The position numbers and the translations under genes are program-made. DNA of 64,000 bases from Actinomycetes bacterium. GTDB lineage: Bacteria; Actinomycetota; Acidimicrobiia; Acidimicrobiales; RAAP-2. The stretch spans positions 40,170 through 104,169 of the forward strand of contig JAKBNL010000005.1 in NCBI GenBank assembly GCA_021831035.1, given 5' to 3'. Of the stretch, positions 62,131 through 64,000 are shown in pieces (the first letter of the stretch is position 1; each line of letters opens with the position of its first letter). The notes under the pieces were generated by a model. The model was given only the letters and a program-made list of their open reading frames with translations. It was not told where the DNA came from and made no database searches.

Positions 62131-63300
62131 TCAGTCGGCGCTGGGCTCGGGGGTGGGCGCGAGGGTCGGCGCGAGGGTCGGCTCGAGCGCCGGGCGCACC
62201 GTCGCGCTCCAGCGGGCCTCGACGTTGCCGTAGCGCCAGTAGAGCGCCGCCCCGGCCCAGGTCAGTACGAAGAGCCCGACGATGATGAAGCCGGCGGCGT
62301 TGATGTTGAAGCTCTCCATCAGTCGCCAGAAGCCGCCGTGCAGGTGGAGCTCGCTGGGCAGGAGGCCGAGGACCTCGACCGTGCCGATGAAGAAGCAGAT
62401 CGCCACCGAGAGCGTGGTGATGGCGAGGTTGTAGAAGACCTTGCGCACCGGGTTGAAGAAGGCCCATCCGTAGGCGAAGTTCATGAAGACGCCGTCGAGC
62501 GCGTCGAGCAGGGACATCCCGGCCGTGAAGAGGATCGGCAGGCACATGATCGAGTACCACGGCAGGGCCTTGCTCGCGAGCAGCGCGGTCGTGGCGAGTA
62601 GGGCCACCTCGGTGGCGGTGTCGAAGCCCAGGCCGAACAGGACCCCGACGGGGTAGATCTGCCACTCCTTAGTGATCGAGCGCATCCATCGCCCGAAGAA
62701 GCGGTACATGAGGCCCCGGTTGTTCAGCTGGCGCTCGAGCTCGTCCTCGTCGTAGCGGCCCTGGCGCATCGAGCGGAAGACCCGGACGATGCCGTTGAGG
62801 ATGACGAGGTTCATCACGGCGATGAGGTAGAGGAAGGTCGCCGAGACCAGGGTGCCGAAGACGCCGCCGAACTGCGAGAGCCCGGAGTGGGAGTGGCTCA
62901 CCGCGCCGTAGACGGCCTTCTCGGCGAGGACGAGCCCGGCCCCGATGGCGACCACGATCGTCGAGTGGCCGAGGGAGAAGAAGTAGCCGAGGCTGAGGGG
63001 GCGGCGGGCGGTGGGGTCGCCCTGGCGGTCGTTCATGAGCTTGCGGGTGGTGTTGTCGATCGCCGAGATGTGGTCGGCGTCGAAGGCGTGGCGCGCGCCC
63101 AGGGTGTAGGCGAGGACGCTCACGCCGATGCCGAGGCCCTTGTAGTGGCCGGGCACCACGAAGGCGAAGAAGATCCCGAAGCCGATGACGTGCAGGGCCG
63201 CGATCGAGCCGAACATCCACTGGACCCGCCGCCACTCGGCGGCGCTGAAGGCGGCCCGCATCGCTCGGAGGCGACCGGCCGCGGGGGGCGTGGCGTCCAT
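62131..63300 (-). CDS. Nickel/cobalt permease, NixA/HoxN family
   Basis: A 389-residue membrane protein with eight or so helices. The signature RHAFDADHISAIDNTTRKLM (H-x4-DH) near 70 is required for Ni2+ transport in NixA/HoxN; GYFFSLGHSTIVV and LGFDTATEVALL are the further family motifs. The C-terminus has repeated AP(T)LAPT units. AAGGAGAGGA fixes the ATG at 63300. It is divergent from a Fur-family gene, with repeated operator-like sequences between them. Nickel use in the cell (for example urease or hydrogenase) is not seen in this window. Confidence 0.9.
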   Translation of the reverse strand: MDATPPAAGRLRAMRAAFSAAEWRRVQWMFGSIAALHVIGFGIFFAFVVPGHYKGLGIGVSVLAYTLGARHAFDADHISAIDNTTRKLMNDRQGDPTARRPLSLGYFFSLGHSTIVVAIGAGLVLAEKAVYGAVSHSHSGLSQFGGVFGTLVSATFLYLIAVMNLVILNGIVRVFRSMRQGRYDEDELERQLNNRGLMYRFFGRWMRSITKEWQIYPVGVLFGLGFDTATEVALLATTALLASKALPWYSIMCLPILFTAGMSLLDALDGVFMNFAYGWAFFNPVRKVFYNLAITTLSVAICFFIGTVEVLGLLPSELHLHGGFWRLMESFNINAAGFIIVGLFVLTWAGAALYWRYGNVEARWSATVRPALEPTLAPTLAPTPEPSAD

Positions 63301-63354
63301 TCCTCTCCTTGGCGCGGGCCCCGGGGTGGGCCCGCCGCGGCCCAGCGTAGGGGT

Positions 63355-63402
63355 AGTAGGAACCATTCGCAACAACGTCGGGTGAGCAGTAGGCAACTAC
63401 TC
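63355..63402. promoter_or_regulatory. Paired operator-like repeats between nixA-like and fur-like genes
   Basis: AGTAGGAACCATTC (63355-63368) and AGTAGGCAACTACTC (63388-63402) share AGTAGG-AAC and lie 33 bases (about three helical turns) apart. The second contains a perfect AGTAG-GCAA-CTACT dyad and overlaps TACTCT, the likely -10 of the Fur-type gene. The likely binder is that Fur-type protein. Confidence 0.5.
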
Positions 63403-63403
63403 T

Positions 63404-63877
63404 GTGAGCGTGGAGAGTCGGCAGTCGAGCGCCCCGGCGGGGGTCGACGAGGTCCTGGCCCGCGTGCGCGAGGCCGGGGGCCGGGCGACGACCTCGCGGC
63501 GGATCCTGCTCGAGCGCCTCTTCGCCGAGGGGTCCCACAAGACGGCCGAGGAGTTGGCCCACGAGGTCCAGCGGGTCGCCCCCGACGTGCACCTCTCGAC
63601 GATCTACCGCAACCTCGAGGAGCTCGAGCGCCTCGGGGTCGTGACCCACGCCCACCTCGGCCACGGTCCCGCCACCTACCACCTCGCGACCGAGACGCAC
63701 GGTCACCTCTCGTGCGAGTCGTGCGGGGCGACCCTCGAAGCCCCGCTCGGTCTGTTCGACGGGCTCGCCGACGCCGTACGCGCAGCCCTGGGCTTCGAGA
63801 TCGACCCTCGCCACTTCGCGGTGCTGGGTCACTGCGCGGCGTGTCGCGCCCGCGAGGCCGCCGTCGCGGACGCCTAG
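63404..63877 (+). CDS. Fur-family metalloregulator (Nur/Zur/Fur type)
   Basis: A 157-residue protein with the Fur winged helix (TTSRRILLERLFAEGSHKTAEELAHEV, in part; LSTIYRNLEELERLGVV), metal-binding HGHLSCESC and the second CxxC in GHCAACRA, the structural zinc site. The divergent nickel permease makes a nickel-sensing (Nur) role likely. A second in-frame GTG at 63410 is 6 bases after TACTCT and may be the real, leaderless start. Confidence 0.88.
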   Translation: MSVESRQSSAPAGVDEVLARVREAGGRATTSRRILLERLFAEGSHKTAEELAHEVQRVAPDVHLSTIYRNLEELERLGVVTHAHLGHGPATYHLATETHGHLSCESCGATLEAPLGLFDGLADAVRAALGFEIDPRHFAVLGHCAACRAREAAVADA

Positions 63878-63884
63878 GGCTTCC

Positions 63885-64000
63885 TGTCCACGGGTTGAGG
63901 TTGCACCCTCGACGCGATAGAGGGTCCGGTGGTGGACTCTGTGGTTCCTACCAAGAATCCAAGGAGACCACCACCGTGACCCCCGACGACGTTATCTACC
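63885..64000 (+). mobile_element. Possible left end of an insertion sequence (partial)
   Basis: Starting 8 bases after the fur-type stop, a new sequence begins with TGTCCACGGGTTGAGG, followed by a short leader and a transposase-like start codon. IS481-type elements begin with TGT inverted repeats and have a similar arrangement. Only the left edge is in the window, so the matching right repeat and target duplication cannot be seen. Confidence 0.35.
63976..64000 (+). CDS. Start of a gene cut by the window edge, possibly an IS481-type transposase
   Basis: GTG at 63976 has AAGGAGA at 9-10 bases upstream. The visible residues are VTPDDVIY. The N-terminus of many IS481/IS3-like transposases reads (D/E)D(V/I)IYR..., so a transposase is the best guess. 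Eight residues are too few to be sure. Confidence 0.3.

Overview
The window is 64 kb of very GC-rich, densely coding DNA, apparently a chromosomal segment of an actinobacterium. Supporting markers are two WhiB iron-sulfur regulators, the actinobacterial ctaE-qcrCAB respiratory cluster with a diheme cytochrome c, a zincin-like/PDZ-Lon (YlbL)/UPF0182 neighbourhood like the one around Rv3193c-Rv3195 in Mycobacterium tuberculosis, a DivIVA protein, and frequent GTG starts. Placement in the Acidimicrobiia or a similar deep lineage is only an inference. Many genes carry a TANNNT hexamer 6-8 bases before the start codon, which suggests widespread leaderless transcription.

Layout. 0-2 kb: a leftward, truncated MprF/LysX-type (DUF2156) membrane protein with a degenerate phosphoesterase-like N-terminus. 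2-6 kb: a HAD phosphatase and a leftward haem operon hemE-hemH-hemY. 6-12.4 kb: a HelD-type RNA polymerase-recycling helicase, then cytochrome oxidase subunit III and the cytochrome bc1 complex (qcrC, qcrA, qcrB). 12.5-19.3 kb: histidine degradation (ureohydrolase, hutH, hutU, hutI), with HutI fused in frame to an ABC-transporter ATPase followed by its permease. 19.3-22.8 kb: a MoxR-type AAA ATPase plus VWA pair. 22.8-24.2 kb: two whiB genes flanking a glutamate formiminotransferase. 24.3-34.4 kb: zincin-like protein, degenerate HtrA/PDZ protein, MreB, HEAT-repeat protein, YlbL-type protease, DivIVA-domain protein and UPF0182, probably envelope and cell-shape functions. 34.4-41.2 kb: FAD oxidase, secreted protein, and an iron(III)-type ABC importer (fbpABC-like).

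41.2-45.4 kb is an accessory stretch next to an initiator tRNA-Met gene. Coding density is low and it holds an MBL hydrolase/ArsR pair, a short-chain dehydrogenase lacking its catalytic lysine, and possible gene remnants. 45.4-54.6 kb: propionyl/acetyl-CoA synthetase, a truncated sensor-like membrane protein, a thioredoxin-DUF302-PIG-L deacetylase operon under a CsoR/CstR-like operator, an MFS exporter, a YihY/BrkB protein, DUF1905, and a small-ORF/ABC-2 exporter operon. 54.6-64 kb: metal homeostasis, including a P1B-5 ATPase with a hemerythrin domain, a CtpE-like P-type ATPase, a Gmad2 protein, a universal stress protein, a cupin, DUF488, a NixA/HoxN nickel permease and a divergent Fur-family regulator. 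The right edge cuts a gene that looks like the start of an insertion-sequence transposase.

The most unusual items are the HutI-ABC ATPase fusion, the phosphoesterase-like/MprF fusion, the DivIVA protein ending in a phage-head-like Cys/His motif, several pseudoenzyme-like proteins, and the strong operator overlapping a perfect TATAAT box before the thioredoxin operon.
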